This document shows, in pieces, positions 24,864 to 33,393 of a stretch of 64,000 bases of DNA. A program made the position numbers and the translations under genes. This DNA is from Halovenus sp037080055. GTDB taxonomy: Archaea > Halobacteriota > Halobacteria > Halobacteriales > Haloarculaceae. The notes below the pieces were generated by a model. It searched no databases, was not told where the DNA came from, and worked only from the letters and a program-made list of their open reading frames with translations. Within the stretch, counting starts at the first letter, position 1; each line of letters starts with the position of its first letter. The DNA lies in the NCBI RefSeq assembly GCF_037080055.1, contig NZ_JBAOJI010000003.1, positions 124,001-188,000 of the forward strand, written 5' to 3'.

Positions 24864-24997
24864 GCACACTCGTTTGCAGTCCACTCTTGAAAACGCTGGG
24901 AAAGCAGGCTACGTTCGTTACCTCGGCTTTCGAGGACCGGTCTACCGACTGCCGACAGGCCAAGTCGTAAAGTATCTCGGCCGAGTAATCGCGACAG

Positions 24998-25309
24998 ATG
25001 GACGCGTACGAATCTCTCGACCCCGACGACGGCGAAGTACTGGACACCGAACTGGTCGTCTCTGACGACGTACTCGTCAAAGCCTTTGCCCTCGGCCCGG
25101 GAGCAGAACTCGCCGAACACGACCACCCGGAGTCGACGAACGTCTTCCACGTCGTCGAAGGGACGGTCACCGTCATTCAGGACGGCGAACAGCGACGCAT
25201 CGAGGCACCAGGTGTGGTGCATCACGACCGTGGCGTCTCACACGGCGCACGAAACGTCACGGACGAAAAAGCGGTTCTCACCGCGAGCCTCTGTCCGATG
25301 CCGGGGTGA
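24998..25309 (+). CDS. Cupin-domain protein
   Basis: 103 residues, a single small cupin barrel. Metal-ligand motif 1 reads GAELAEHDHPESTNVFHVVE with two His and a Glu-position Val/Glu variation; the second motif has VVHHDRGVSHGARN. The C-terminus AVLTASLCPMPG is typical of single-domain cupins in haloarchaea. It may bind a metal and a small ligand; no substrate is inferable. A TATA-like TAAAGTATC (24968-24976) precedes it. Confidence 0.85.
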   Translation: MDAYESLDPDDGEVLDTELVVSDDVLVKAFALGPGAELAEHDHPESTNVFHVVEGTVTVIQDGEQRRIEAPGVVHHDRGVSHGARNVTDEKAVLTASLCPMPG

Positions 25310-25321
25310 CCGACACCAGAC

Positions 25322-26377
25322 TTATAAATCTGGATTCGTCGATTTCAGGCGCTTGAACCGGAGGGTTACCCGGTTGCCAGCCCCGTCTTCGCGGCGGCCG
25401 AAACGGAGGTCACCGTTGACCGTGTCGGCGATCCACCGGGCGATCCAGAGGCCGAGACCGTCGTTGTGCCGTAGCGCTTGCTCCTCGCCGCGCTCGATCG
25501 TGTCGATGACCCCCTCTGGAATCCGGGCGCACTCGTCGTCAACGTGGATCGCCGAGGTTTCCGAATCCTGCTCGATGACGACGCGAACGGGGCCGGTCCC
25601 ACTCTCGTGGTGGATCGCAGCGTTCTCCATCAGTTCCATCAACGCAACTTCGACCGATGGCGGGGCGAACGCCACCGCGCGCTCGGGAAACGCTGTCGTC
25701 ACTGTCGCCCGGGGGTGTTTGATCTCGAATTTCTCGACGACCAGCGATGCGGTCTCAACCAGATCCACCTGACACTCCTCCTCAGCGGGGATATCGAGGT
25801 GTTCCTGAGCCTTCCGTGCCTTGTTCGCGAGATTGATCACCTGTTCGCCGACCTCTTCGATAGTCTCTGCGGCGGTTCGGTAACTCGGGTCGTCGATCTC
25901 CTGTAACGTCGTCGCGTGGCCGACGACGAGATTCATCTGATTGCGGATGTTGTGCCGCAGTGCTCGTGTCAGAATATTCAGCTTCTGTTCCTGCTGGGTT
26001 TTCTGTCGGATGTCCTGGACCTGACAGACGACCTCTTCCGCTTGCGCTGTCTGTTCGACAAGTGATTGCTCCAGTTGTATCGGTAGTTCTGCCCCACGTT
26101 TCGAGACGAGACGGCAGACCCATCGGACCGACGTTCGGTTCGGATCTTCCCGGAGCAATTCGAGGCGACGACGGCGCTCGTCGAGATCCTCGCCGTGGTG
26201 CAGTTTCGTCGGCTCCTCCCCGACCAACTCATCGCGCTCGTATCCCGTCAACTCCAGTAGCTGACGGTTGACGAAGTCGATCTCGCCGTCACTAACGATA
26301 TACAGAGGCTCGTCGACCCGGTCGAGCGCCTGTCGGAGGGGCGCGCTGTCGGCTGAGTCGTTCTGGTCGTGAGTCAT
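25322..26377 (-). CDS. PAS-domain sensor histidine kinase
   Basis: 351 residues, soluble. A PAS domain (VDEPLYIVSDGEIDFVNRQL, residues about 25-130) is followed by the haloarchaeal dimerisation helix with phospho-acceptor His in LTRALRHNIRNQMNLV, then HATPase: N box LMELMENAAIHHESG and G2 box GLGLWIARWIAD. The G1 box, usually DxGxG, reads DDECARIPEG, so both glycines are absent. No response regulator is adjacent. The ATG at 26377 is used because the longer frame to 26413 has no family match. Confidence 0.88.
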   Translation of the reverse strand: MTHDQNDSADSAPLRQALDRVDEPLYIVSDGEIDFVNRQLLELTGYERDELVGEEPTKLHHGEDLDERRRRLELLREDPNRTSVRWVCRLVSKRGAELPIQLEQSLVEQTAQAEEVVCQVQDIRQKTQQEQKLNILTRALRHNIRNQMNLVVGHATTLQEIDDPSYRTAAETIEEVGEQVINLANKARKAQEHLDIPAEEECQVDLVETASLVVEKFEIKHPRATVTTAFPERAVAFAPPSVEVALMELMENAAIHHESGTGPVRVVIEQDSETSAIHVDDECARIPEGVIDTIERGEEQALRHNDGLGLWIARWIADTVNGDLRFGRREDGAGNRVTLRFKRLKSTNPDL

Positions 26378-26589
26378 CTTCTGTTCGGAGTGGGTAGGCG
26401 GGACGGGCGACACACACTGCTACAGCTCTGTTTCGATACCGATACGTTTTGGTTTCAATGTATTCGCTACGCACTTAATTGCTGTTCGGTCATTTTTATC
26501 TCTTCATGACCCCCGCTGGATGCCGCTGGCTCGGAGCGGTAACACCGGTGTCAGCGCGAACTGAAGTGGGTCCGGTCCTAATTACGAAT

Positions 26590-27630
26590 ATGACAGAGAC
26601 ACCGCCGACGCCCGGCATCCACCACGTCACCTGCATCGCGGGTGATCCACAGCAGAACATCGACTTCTGGGTCGAGACGCTCGGACTCAGACTCGTCAAG
26701 CGCTCGATCAACCAGGACGACCCCGGAACCTACCACTTCTTCTACGCCGACAGCGAGGGGAATCCGGGAACGGGTATGACCTTCTTCCCGTGGGAGAGCA
26801 TGAGTGCCGGAAAAGTTGGCTCTGGACAGGTCTCCCGCACCGCTTTCCGCGTCCCAGAGGGAAGCCTCGACTTCTGGGAGAACCGATTCGACGAGTACGG
26901 CGTCGACTACGACGACCGCGTCGAGCGATTCGGCAGCGAGGCACGGAGTGCCTCGGATAGCGCGAGCGGCGACGAGCCGCGAGCGGAGACGGTGCTCCCC
27001 TTCCGTGACCCCGACGGTCTCCCGGTCGAACTGGTCGAGACGGACATTCCCGAGGACGACCCGACCGATCCGTGGGCCGAGTTCGTTCCCGAGGAGTACG
27101 CCATCCGGGGCTTTCACTCGGTGACACTGTGGGTCGCTGACCCATTGCCAACACAGGAGTTGCTAGAGACGATGGGGCTGGAGAAGGTCGGAACCGAACA
27201 GGCACAGGGCGACACGCCCGGCGACGAGCGAACGCGCTTCGCCGCGGAGGGGCCAGTCGGCAAGTACGTCGACGTGCTGCCGACAATCGAAGGCAGTCGC
27301 CAGGGTCACGGGACGGTCCATCACGTCGCCTTCCAGACACCGACCGACGAGGATCAGGAGGCGATGCGGACCGCCGTCCGAAAGGAGGGGCTGAATCCGA
27401 GCGCACAGATCGACCGTCACTGGTTCCGGTCGGTCTACTTCCGAGAGCACGCGGGAATTCTCTTCGAGTTGGCGACGAGTGGCCCGGGCTACGACAGTGA
27501 CGAATCGCTGGAGGATCTCGGTGGGCGACTCGTCCTCCCGGGTGAATTCGAGGACCGACGGGACGAAATCGAGGCGAATCTCACTCCGGTCGAGATTCCG
27601 ACCGCCGAGTCACCGGCCGCAGAACAGTAG
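26590..27630 (+). CDS. VOC-family ring-cleaving dioxygenase
   Basis: 346 residues with two vicinal-oxygen-chelate modules. The first has HHVTCIAGDPQQNIDFWVET and the ligand-bearing GTGMTFFPWES; the second has RGFHSVTLWVADPLPTQEL and, near residue 235, HGTVHHVAFQTPTDED and LFELATSGPGYD. It is the MhqO/LinE-like class (about 310-345 residues), which cleaves or transforms hydroquinones. The metal ligands His and Glu appear present. The ATG at 26590 starts the family sequence MTETPPTPGIHHVT. A 212-bp gap separates it from the divergent kinase gene. Confidence 0.88.
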   Translation: MTETPPTPGIHHVTCIAGDPQQNIDFWVETLGLRLVKRSINQDDPGTYHFFYADSEGNPGTGMTFFPWESMSAGKVGSGQVSRTAFRVPEGSLDFWENRFDEYGVDYDDRVERFGSEARSASDSASGDEPRAETVLPFRDPDGLPVELVETDIPEDDPTDPWAEFVPEEYAIRGFHSVTLWVADPLPTQELLETMGLEKVGTEQAQGDTPGDERTRFAAEGPVGKYVDVLPTIEGSRQGHGTVHHVAFQTPTDEDQEAMRTAVRKEGLNPSAQIDRHWFRSVYFREHAGILFELATSGPGYDSDESLEDLGGRLVLPGEFEDRRDEIEANLTPVEIPTAESPAAEQ

Positions 27631-27648
27631 CGTCGCGCAGCAGTAGAC

Positions 27649-28182
27649 TCACTCTTCGTCGACGCGCTTGCCTGCTTCCTGTGGGACTACGTGGCGGTCG
27701 GCGTCCTTCCACTCACGGTCCAGTTCTTCGCCCTCGAACAGGCGATCGAGAAAGACTGCGAGCGAGGCGACTTCGGAGTGCGGTTGATTCGTGACGCCGA
27801 CGTTGTAATCTGCCTCCTCGTAGACATCCCACGGCACCTTCTCCGCTCCGACCACGACCAGAATTGGCTCGGTTTCGTGGGCGTCTCGTATCTCGTCCTC
27901 GACCTCCTGAACGGGGAGGCCGTACATCGTCAGGTGGACGATCGGGCCGTCCCAGTCGTTCAGGTATCCGATTGGGCTGTCGGTCGTCTCGACGGCGAAG
28001 GGGCCGCCGAAGCGGTCGGTGATGTCCTCGATGGTCCCACTTCGGCTGGCACCCGCCTTGGCGAGGACAACCCGATCAGCACCGAGCGCGCGCGCGGTCA
28101 GCCCGACGTGTGTCGTCATTCGCTCGTCACGGCCGGGGCGGTGACCCAGTCGCAGGACCGCCACAGGGGGAGTGTCCTGCAT
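27649..28182 (-). CDS. trm56: tRNA (cytidine(56)-2'-O)-methyltransferase
   Basis: 177 residues. Trm56 is an archaeal SPOUT enzyme that 2'-O-methylates C56 in the T loop. Evidence: VLRLGHRPGRDERMTTHVGL at the N-terminus, the AdoMet-knot sequence VVVGAEKVPWDVYEEADYNV and NVGVTNQPHSEVASLAVFLD at the C-terminus. The start ATG at 28182 lies three bases after the stop of the DsbA-like gene, so the two are probably one transcript. Confidence 0.93.
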   Translation of the reverse strand: MQDTPPVAVLRLGHRPGRDERMTTHVGLTARALGADRVVLAKAGASRSGTIEDITDRFGGPFAVETTDSPIGYLNDWDGPIVHLTMYGLPVQEVEDEIRDAHETEPILVVVGAEKVPWDVYEEADYNVGVTNQPHSEVASLAVFLDRLFEGEELDREWKDADRHVVPQEAGKRVDEE

Positions 28183-28185
28183 GAC

Positions 28186-28845
28186 TCACTCCGAGAGTTT
28201 GGTGTCGATGGTCTCACGAGCGTCGGCGAGGTCGTCGGTCAGTTCTCCGTCGACGACGAACGCGGGCGTGCCCTGGACTCCGTACTCTTCGGCCCGACTG
28301 CGGTCCTCTCGGGCAGCTGCGTCGTGTTCGCGGTCTGCTGCGGCCTGCTGGATCGCGTCCGCGTCGAGGTTCTGCTGGTCTGCGATCTCGCCGAAGATAT
28401 CGGGTGCCTCCTGCTGGATACGGCCGCCCTCGCTCATCAGGGTCGATTTGTACGACCAGAACTGTTCGTTTCCGTAGAGCCGATACACTTCTCGGACGGC
28501 GCTTACGGCCTGCCAGGACGTTTCGTGGAGGAAGGGCAGGTCACGGTGGACGTACCGAATCTGTTCGGAGTCGAGATACTCCGATTCGATCTCGGGGAAC
28601 TGCTCCGTGTTGTAGTCTTGACAGTGCGGGCAGTTGAAATCCTCGAACACTTCGAGGGTGACCGCCGCGTCCGGGTCGCCGAGCACGGGCGGCCATTCGG
28701 GCGGCTCGTCCAGTGTGTCCGGACCGTTTGCGGGGTCGGTTTCGGAGCCGCCGGTACAACCAGCGAGCGCAACCGTTCCCGCGGCGACACTCCCCAGAAA
28801 GCGCCGTCTGGAGGGCCATCGGCGATCCGATTGCTCTGTCGTCAT
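28186..28845 (-). CDS. DsbA-like thiol oxidoreductase, Tat lipoprotein
   Basis: 219 residues. The N-terminus is a twin-arginine signal (SRRRFLGSVAAGTVALAGC) with lipobox Cys30. The thioredoxin fold has the active site NCPHC (Cys72/Cys75) and cis-Pro loop GVQGTPAFVVDG, with a helical insertion between them as in DsbA/DsbG-type proteins. It is likely exported folded and membrane-anchored to form or isomerise disulfides. The ATG at 28845 gives the signal peptide; the upstream 12 residues are not needed. Confidence 0.9.
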   Translation of the reverse strand: MTTEQSDRRWPSRRRFLGSVAAGTVALAGCTGGSETDPANGPDTLDEPPEWPPVLGDPDAAVTLEVFEDFNCPHCQDYNTEQFPEIESEYLDSEQIRYVHRDLPFLHETSWQAVSAVREVYRLYGNEQFWSYKSTLMSEGGRIQQEAPDIFGEIADQQNLDADAIQQAAADREHDAAAREDRSRAEEYGVQGTPAFVVDGELTDDLADARETIDTKLSE

Positions 28846-28888
28846 ATCGCACAATTGTCCGAGCACTGACTTGAGCGTCACGACTCGG

Positions 28889-29332
28889 CTATCCCGAGAG
28901 TTTCTTTCCGTCGAGTTTTTTCTTCTCGCCGCCTGCCGTCTTGATCAACAGCGCGGCCCCGTCGTGGCGCATCTCGACGATGTTGTATATCTCCTCGACA
29001 TCTCCGACCTTGACGCGAGCATATCCCTCCTCGTCGATTTCGATGAACGTGATCGGTGTCTTCTGACTCCCGAGTGTCACCGCTTTGTCGGCGATTTCGA
29101 CCTGTTTCTGTTTGGTCTTTCCCCACCGGAACACGCACCGATACTGCGTTCTGGAACTGTCGGCCCGGTCGTGGTCGATGCGTTTGCGGGTGTCGAAATC
29201 GAACCCACAGTGGGTGACCCACTTTTTGAAGTGGGTGTCGTCGAAGCGCTTCATGGGCTTGCCGCTGTCGGTCGTCCGCGTCCAGAGCATGTGGGCCTTC
29301 GACGGCCGTCCCCGAAAGCTCCCGATTTTCAC
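28889..29332 (-). CDS. Haloarchaeal conserved hypothetical protein
   Basis: 147 residues, starting at GTG 29332 with a TATA element 28 nt upstream. It is rich in Lys/Arg, unlike most haloarchaeal proteins, with the opening KIGSFRGRPSKAHMLWTRTT, HFKKWVTHCGFDFD, and a beta-rich second half (KTPITFIEIDEEGYARVKVG, IYNIVEMRHDGAALLIKTAG). No known domain is recognised. A basic, beta-rich protein could bind nucleic acid or a membrane surface; that is inference. Confidence 0.6.
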   Translation of the reverse strand: MKIGSFRGRPSKAHMLWTRTTDSGKPMKRFDDTHFKKWVTHCGFDFDTRKRIDHDRADSSRTQYRCVFRWGKTKQKQVEIADKAVTLGSQKTPITFIEIDEEGYARVKVGDVEEIYNIVEMRHDGAALLIKTAGGEKKKLDGKKLSG

Positions 29333-29354
29333 AGTTCTCTGTGGGCGATGCTCC

Positions 29355-29364
29355 GATAAAAATC
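29355..29364 (-). promoter_or_regulatory. TATA element for the 147-residue hypothetical protein
   Basis: Minus-strand GATTTTTATC, about 28 nt before the GTG at 29332, supports the GTG start. It lies within the region just beyond the stop of the 7TM kinase gene. Confidence 0.55.
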
Positions 29365-31141
29365 ATACTGATGGCTTCCCCCCAACCAGCAATCGAATCG
29401 TTACTCGGGTGCCGCTGTCGGTCGATTCGATGTTGACCGTTCCGTTCGAGTGATCGACGATCCATCGAACCAGCCACAGGCCGATTCCGCTGCCGTGTTC
29501 GAGTTTGGTCTCGCTATCGGCAGTCAACACGTCGATTTCCTGCTCCGGAATCCCCGGTCCATCGTCCGTGACCGTCAGTTCGACGTAATCACCGTCACGT
29601 CGTGCATCGACTTCGATCACCGGCGCGTGCGTCGGGTGGTGTTCGCAGGCGTTCTCGACGATATTTTCGATCGCCACTGGCAACGCGCCGTGTGCTCGAA
29701 CTCGCGGTAGATCACCGACATCGACCCGTACAGACGCCTCAGGGTACTCTACAGTCGCATCTTCGATGGCAGTCTCGACGACCGACCGAAGCCGGAACTG
29801 TAACGAGGAATCGGGGCGCTCGATGATTCGTTCGAGATGGCGTGCCTTCTCGCTGAGGTCGATCATGTGGTCTGCTCGCTCGATGATCGCCTCGACGGAC
29901 TCACAGTCCTCGCCGTCGCAGTCGAGTTGATCGGCCTCGCCTCTGATGATATTGAGATCGTTCCGGAGATTGTGCCGGAGCACTCGGGCGAATACCTGCT
30001 TGATGAGGTCGAGTTCCTCCTCTCGTCGCCGTGACGGCGTCACGTCTCGGACGACGAACAACCGGCCGACCGTGCTATCCTCGGCCGGGCCCGCCCGGTA
30101 GCCGGTCGCGTATTCGATCGCCGAGACGTTGAGATCGTAATACCGCGTTTCTCCGTCTCTGGTCAACGAGAGGTCCGTCTCGCTCGAGTCGCGCCCGCCA
30201 CCATGGGTGACATCCCGATCTGAGTCGGTTCGTTGACACGGTGCTGTACTCTCTGCCAGTCTCGTGGCGAACTCGGGGAAGTTGTCGAAGGTTTTCTCTA
30301 CGTGGTTGCCGATGTCGTATGTTCCGTCGACAAGTTCGGTGGCCGCTCGGTTCATGTCGATGACGCGGTTCTCGGCATCGAGCGCGATGACGATGTCGTC
30401 CATGCTCCCCATCAGCGTCTCCCGCGCAATCGGGACCGTCTGGAGAAACTCCACCCGAATGATCGCCCACAGCAGCGCGAGACTTCCGGCAGCGAGTCCG
30501 ACCGTGGCGAGATTGAACGCCGGATGGATCACGACCGCCGATTCGAGCACGAAGAAGACGATTCCAAGACTGATCCCGATGATCAGTGCGCCCGTCTGCC
30601 ATCTGTAGAGCCGGTCCCGAAGATACCGGACGACGAGCAATTCGACGCCGGCGACGGCTAATCCGATCGAAAAAAGCAGATGGACGATAACCAGCGGCCC
30701 CGTCTGGGCGGTTACCACACGACCGTCAGGACTGAGCACGAGCTCCGAAAAGACGGCCTGATGAATCGGATTACTCAGAATGACAGCGGCGTCGATGATG
30801 ACGAATCCAATGAGGCCAATGACAACGAGCGGATGCTGGAATTCTGTCCGGTCGGTGTACTCGACGCCGGTGTAAAAGGCTCCCGCTGCGATCGTTGCGC
30901 CGAGTGGCCACCGGAGATAATAGAGGAACTCCGTGAGTATCGGGACTCCAAGCAGGGTCGCGATGCCCGCAGAGGCAGAGTACACCGCCGCCGTGAGGGT
31001 CATGATGAACACCGGGAGCGCTGCTGGTCGGGACCGGTAGCGCCACAGCGCAGCGGCGACGGTGGCCGGGACTGTCGCAAAGGCGAGTTCGAGCACGGAC
31101 GCTGCGACAGTCACCTCCGTCATATTCAACTGAAAGATCAT
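29363..31141 (-). CDS. 7TM-input histidine kinase with PAS domain
   Basis: 592 residues. The first 215 residues hold seven hydrophobic helices (for example LPVFIMTLTAAVYSASAGIA and HPLVVIGLIGFVIIDAAVIL), the histidine-kinase N-7TM input domain. A PAS domain follows (MDDIVIALDAENRVIDMNRA). The dimerisation helix holds the phospho-acceptor in VLRHNLRNDLNIIRGE, and the HATPase has all boxes: ENIVENACEHHP, TDDGPGIPE, GSGIGLWLVRWI. Start at 31141 or, equally possible, ATG 31123. It is divergent from the ABC exporter genes. No response regulator is adjacent. Confidence 0.9.
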   Translation of the reverse strand: MIFQLNMTEVTVAASVLELAFATVPATVAAALWRYRSRPAALPVFIMTLTAAVYSASAGIATLLGVPILTEFLYYLRWPLGATIAAGAFYTGVEYTDRTEFQHPLVVIGLIGFVIIDAAVILSNPIHQAVFSELVLSPDGRVVTAQTGPLVIVHLLFSIGLAVAGVELLVVRYLRDRLYRWQTGALIIGISLGIVFFVLESAVVIHPAFNLATVGLAAGSLALLWAIIRVEFLQTVPIARETLMGSMDDIVIALDAENRVIDMNRAATELVDGTYDIGNHVEKTFDNFPEFATRLAESTAPCQRTDSDRDVTHGGGRDSSETDLSLTRDGETRYYDLNVSAIEYATGYRAGPAEDSTVGRLFVVRDVTPSRRREEELDLIKQVFARVLRHNLRNDLNIIRGEADQLDCDGEDCESVEAIIERADHMIDLSEKARHLERIIERPDSSLQFRLRSVVETAIEDATVEYPEASVRVDVGDLPRVRAHGALPVAIENIVENACEHHPTHAPVIEVDARRDGDYVELTVTDDGPGIPEQEIDVLTADSETKLEHGSGIGLWLVRWIVDHSNGTVNIESTDSGTRVTIRLLVGGKPSV

Positions 31142-31200
31142 CGCTGAGAAACTTCAGCGTTCGGACGATTCTCACGGCGCGTCCGCGCGCAGGACCGGGA

Positions 31201-31207
31201 TTTAATT
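31201..31207 (+). promoter_or_regulatory. TATA element for the ABC exporter operon
   Basis: TTTAATT, centred 27 nt before the ATG at 31231, in the intergenic region shared with the divergent 7TM kinase. Confidence 0.6.
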
Positions 31208-31230
31208 CGGTCCGTTCCGATACCCGTGGT

Positions 31231-31947
31231 ATGGCTGCAATCGAGGTCGCGGGGTTGCGCAAGGAGTACGGCGACGTGGTGGCGTTGGATGGACTCGACC
31301 TCACCGTCGAGAGCGGAGAGCTCTACGGGCTACTCGGCCCGAACGGGTCAGGCAAGACGACCACGATCGAAATTCTGACCGGCCAGCGGACGCCCACCGA
31401 GGGGACAGTCAGCGTCCTCGGTACCGATCCCGTCGCCGATCCGATCGACGTCCGCCGTTCGATCGGCATTCTCCCCGAGCGCGAGGATCCGCCGAGCTTT
31501 CTCACCCCGCGGGAGTATCTCGAATTCGTCGGCGACGTGCGCTCGCTGTCGAACGTCGACGACAGAATCGAGATGTGGGCCGACACCTTCGATTTCCGCG
31601 GGATTCTCGACACGCTGAACTCTGACCTCTCGGAGGGCGAACGCCAGCGCGTGATGCTCGCGCAGGTGTTCATCCACGAGCCGGATCTTGCCTTCATCGA
31701 CGAACCGCTGGTCAATCTCGATCCGCTGATGCAGGCCGAGGTGAAACGAGAGCTTCGCCGCTACTGCGAGGACGGCAACACGCTCTTTCTCTCGACGCAT
31801 TTCGTCGAAGTCGCCGAGCAACTCTGCACGGAAGTCGGCATCATCGCGGACGGCCGGCTCCGCACCCAGCGCGCTCCCGAAACCATGGACGATGGGCTGC
31901 TCAGCACCTACGAGTCGGAAGTGACCGAGGAGGTGCCCACGCCGTGA
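31231..31947 (+). CDS. ABC transporter ATP-binding protein
   Basis: 238 residues. Walker A GPNGSGKTT, ABC signature LSEGERQRV, Walker B LAFIDEPLVNLDP, then the switch His in FLSTHFVEVAEQLC. The overall sequence (ESGELYGLLGPNGSGKTTTI) is the DrrA/CcmA-like single-subunit exporter class. It is followed after 34 bp by its membrane partner. Substrate unknown. Confidence 0.93.
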   Translation: MAAIEVAGLRKEYGDVVALDGLDLTVESGELYGLLGPNGSGKTTTIEILTGQRTPTEGTVSVLGTDPVADPIDVRRSIGILPEREDPPSFLTPREYLEFVGDVRSLSNVDDRIEMWADTFDFRGILDTLNSDLSEGERQRVMLAQVFIHEPDLAFIDEPLVNLDPLMQAEVKRELRRYCEDGNTLFLSTHFVEVAEQLCTEVGIIADGRLRTQRAPETMDDGLLSTYESEVTEEVPTP

Positions 31948-31981
31948 GCCGAACCGTCGGCGAACGAGGGGTGACTGCGAG

Positions 31982-33388
31982 ATGACCCGAACGAGCCGGC
32001 TGTTCTCCCGGATGCTGCTCGAAGAGTACCGCCTCCACGCGGAGTTGTTCGGCCGGGATCGATTTCTCGTCTTCCCGGTCGTGACCGCACTGCTCGCCGG
32101 CGGCGGACTCTATCTGTTCTCGCTGACGGGGAGTTCGATCGAAACCATCATCGCCGGCCTGCACGCGCTGGTCTTCTTCTTCGGGCTGCAGGTCGGCACT
32201 ATCGGGCTGGTCGGCCGGGATGCCCTCCGGGACGTGCTCGGCGACGTGACGCTTCTGGTCTTCTCGGCCCGAACGCTGCCCGTCTCGCGCCGGCGGCTGC
32301 TCGCCGTGTTTATCTGGAAAGACATCGTCTACTATCTGGTCTTCTTCCTAACGCCGGTCGTCGTCGGCTTCGTCCCTGTCGGACTCACGGGCGGGCTCTC
32401 GGTTCCGACCGTCGGGCTGCTCTGGGTGACCGTCGCCGCCACGTTCGCGCTGGGAACCGGCGGGAGTCTTGCGCTCGCGGGGATCGGTACCCGAAGCAAA
32501 CTCGGCCTCGTCGCCGTCGTCGCAGCAGCCGTGGCCGGCATCGTCCTCGACCCGACGACCATGGTGGGGCTGACGCCCTACGCAGTCTTCGTCGACCCCG
32601 GTCTCGACACTGCCGCGGGGAGTCTGGTCGTCCTCGCCGTCGTCATCGTTGCCGGCCCATTAGTGTTCCAGCCCTCGTCTGCCCGGTCGCTTCGCCGGAC
32701 CGACCCGGATCGGTTCCGCCGTCTGCGCTCGCTGACCGACGTTCACACCGCTCGCTCGCTGCTCGAAGTGAGTCGATCCAGCGGCTCTATCTGGAAGGTG
32801 GGTGTCTCGCTGGGCGTGCTGTTCGGGGTTGCATTCCTGTTGCTCGACCGCCTCGCTGTCGCGACAGCGCTCGACCCCTCCGGCGGAATCGCCTTCGGGA
32901 CGCTGCTCGGACTGGGCACGTTCACCACCTACAACTGGGTGACACAGGTCGACGATCCCGACGAGTACCTCCGCTATCCTGACGGACTGACGGCCGTCTT
33001 CCGGGGCAAACTCGCCGCATTCTACATCTGTTCGCTTCCGTTCGCGCTCGGCTTTCTCGCCCTCGGCGCGCTCCGCTACCCGCCGACGGATCTGCTGGTC
33101 GGCGTCGCCGTCTTCCCGCTGGTCGCGCTGTACGTCTTCGGGTTGACGGCGTACCTGACGGGCTTTTCGGCCAACGAACTGCTCTTCGATACCGCACTCT
33201 TTGCGGTCTACGGGGCTGGGCTGGCGCTGGTCTCGGTCCCGCTTCTGGTGGCGGCGCTGGCCTACGGCACGGCGCCGCTGCAGTCGACTGCGGTAGCGCT
33301 CGGCGTCGCCGTCGTCGCCGCCGCTTTCGGTGCTGTTCTCGCCACCCGAACGCCCGGGCGCTGGCACGACCGCCTCCGCTCCGAGTAG
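31982..33388 (+). CDS. ABC transporter membrane protein
   Basis: 468 residues with about twelve hydrophobic segments, for example VVTALLAGGGLYLFSLTGSS, VYYLVFFLTPVVVGFVPVGL and VGVSLGVLFGVAFLLLDRLA. It is the membrane partner of the adjacent ATPase and is fused or unusually long for an ABC-2 type permease (usually 250-400 residues). No substrate-binding protein is nearby, which suggests export. The stop is six bases before the convergent racemase-like gene. Confidence 0.8.
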   Translation: MTRTSRLFSRMLLEEYRLHAELFGRDRFLVFPVVTALLAGGGLYLFSLTGSSIETIIAGLHALVFFFGLQVGTIGLVGRDALRDVLGDVTLLVFSARTLPVSRRRLLAVFIWKDIVYYLVFFLTPVVVGFVPVGLTGGLSVPTVGLLWVTVAATFALGTGGSLALAGIGTRSKLGLVAVVAAAVAGIVLDPTTMVGLTPYAVFVDPGLDTAAGSLVVLAVVIVAGPLVFQPSSARSLRRTDPDRFRRLRSLTDVHTARSLLEVSRSSGSIWKVGVSLGVLFGVAFLLLDRLAVATALDPSGGIAFGTLLGLGTFTTYNWVTQVDDPDEYLRYPDGLTAVFRGKLAAFYICSLPFALGFLALGALRYPPTDLLVGVAVFPLVALYVFGLTAYLTGFSANELLFDTALFAVYGAGLALVSVPLLVAALAYGTAPLQSTAVALGVAVVAAAFGAVLATRTPGRWHDRLRSE

Positions 33389-33393
33389 GCTGC

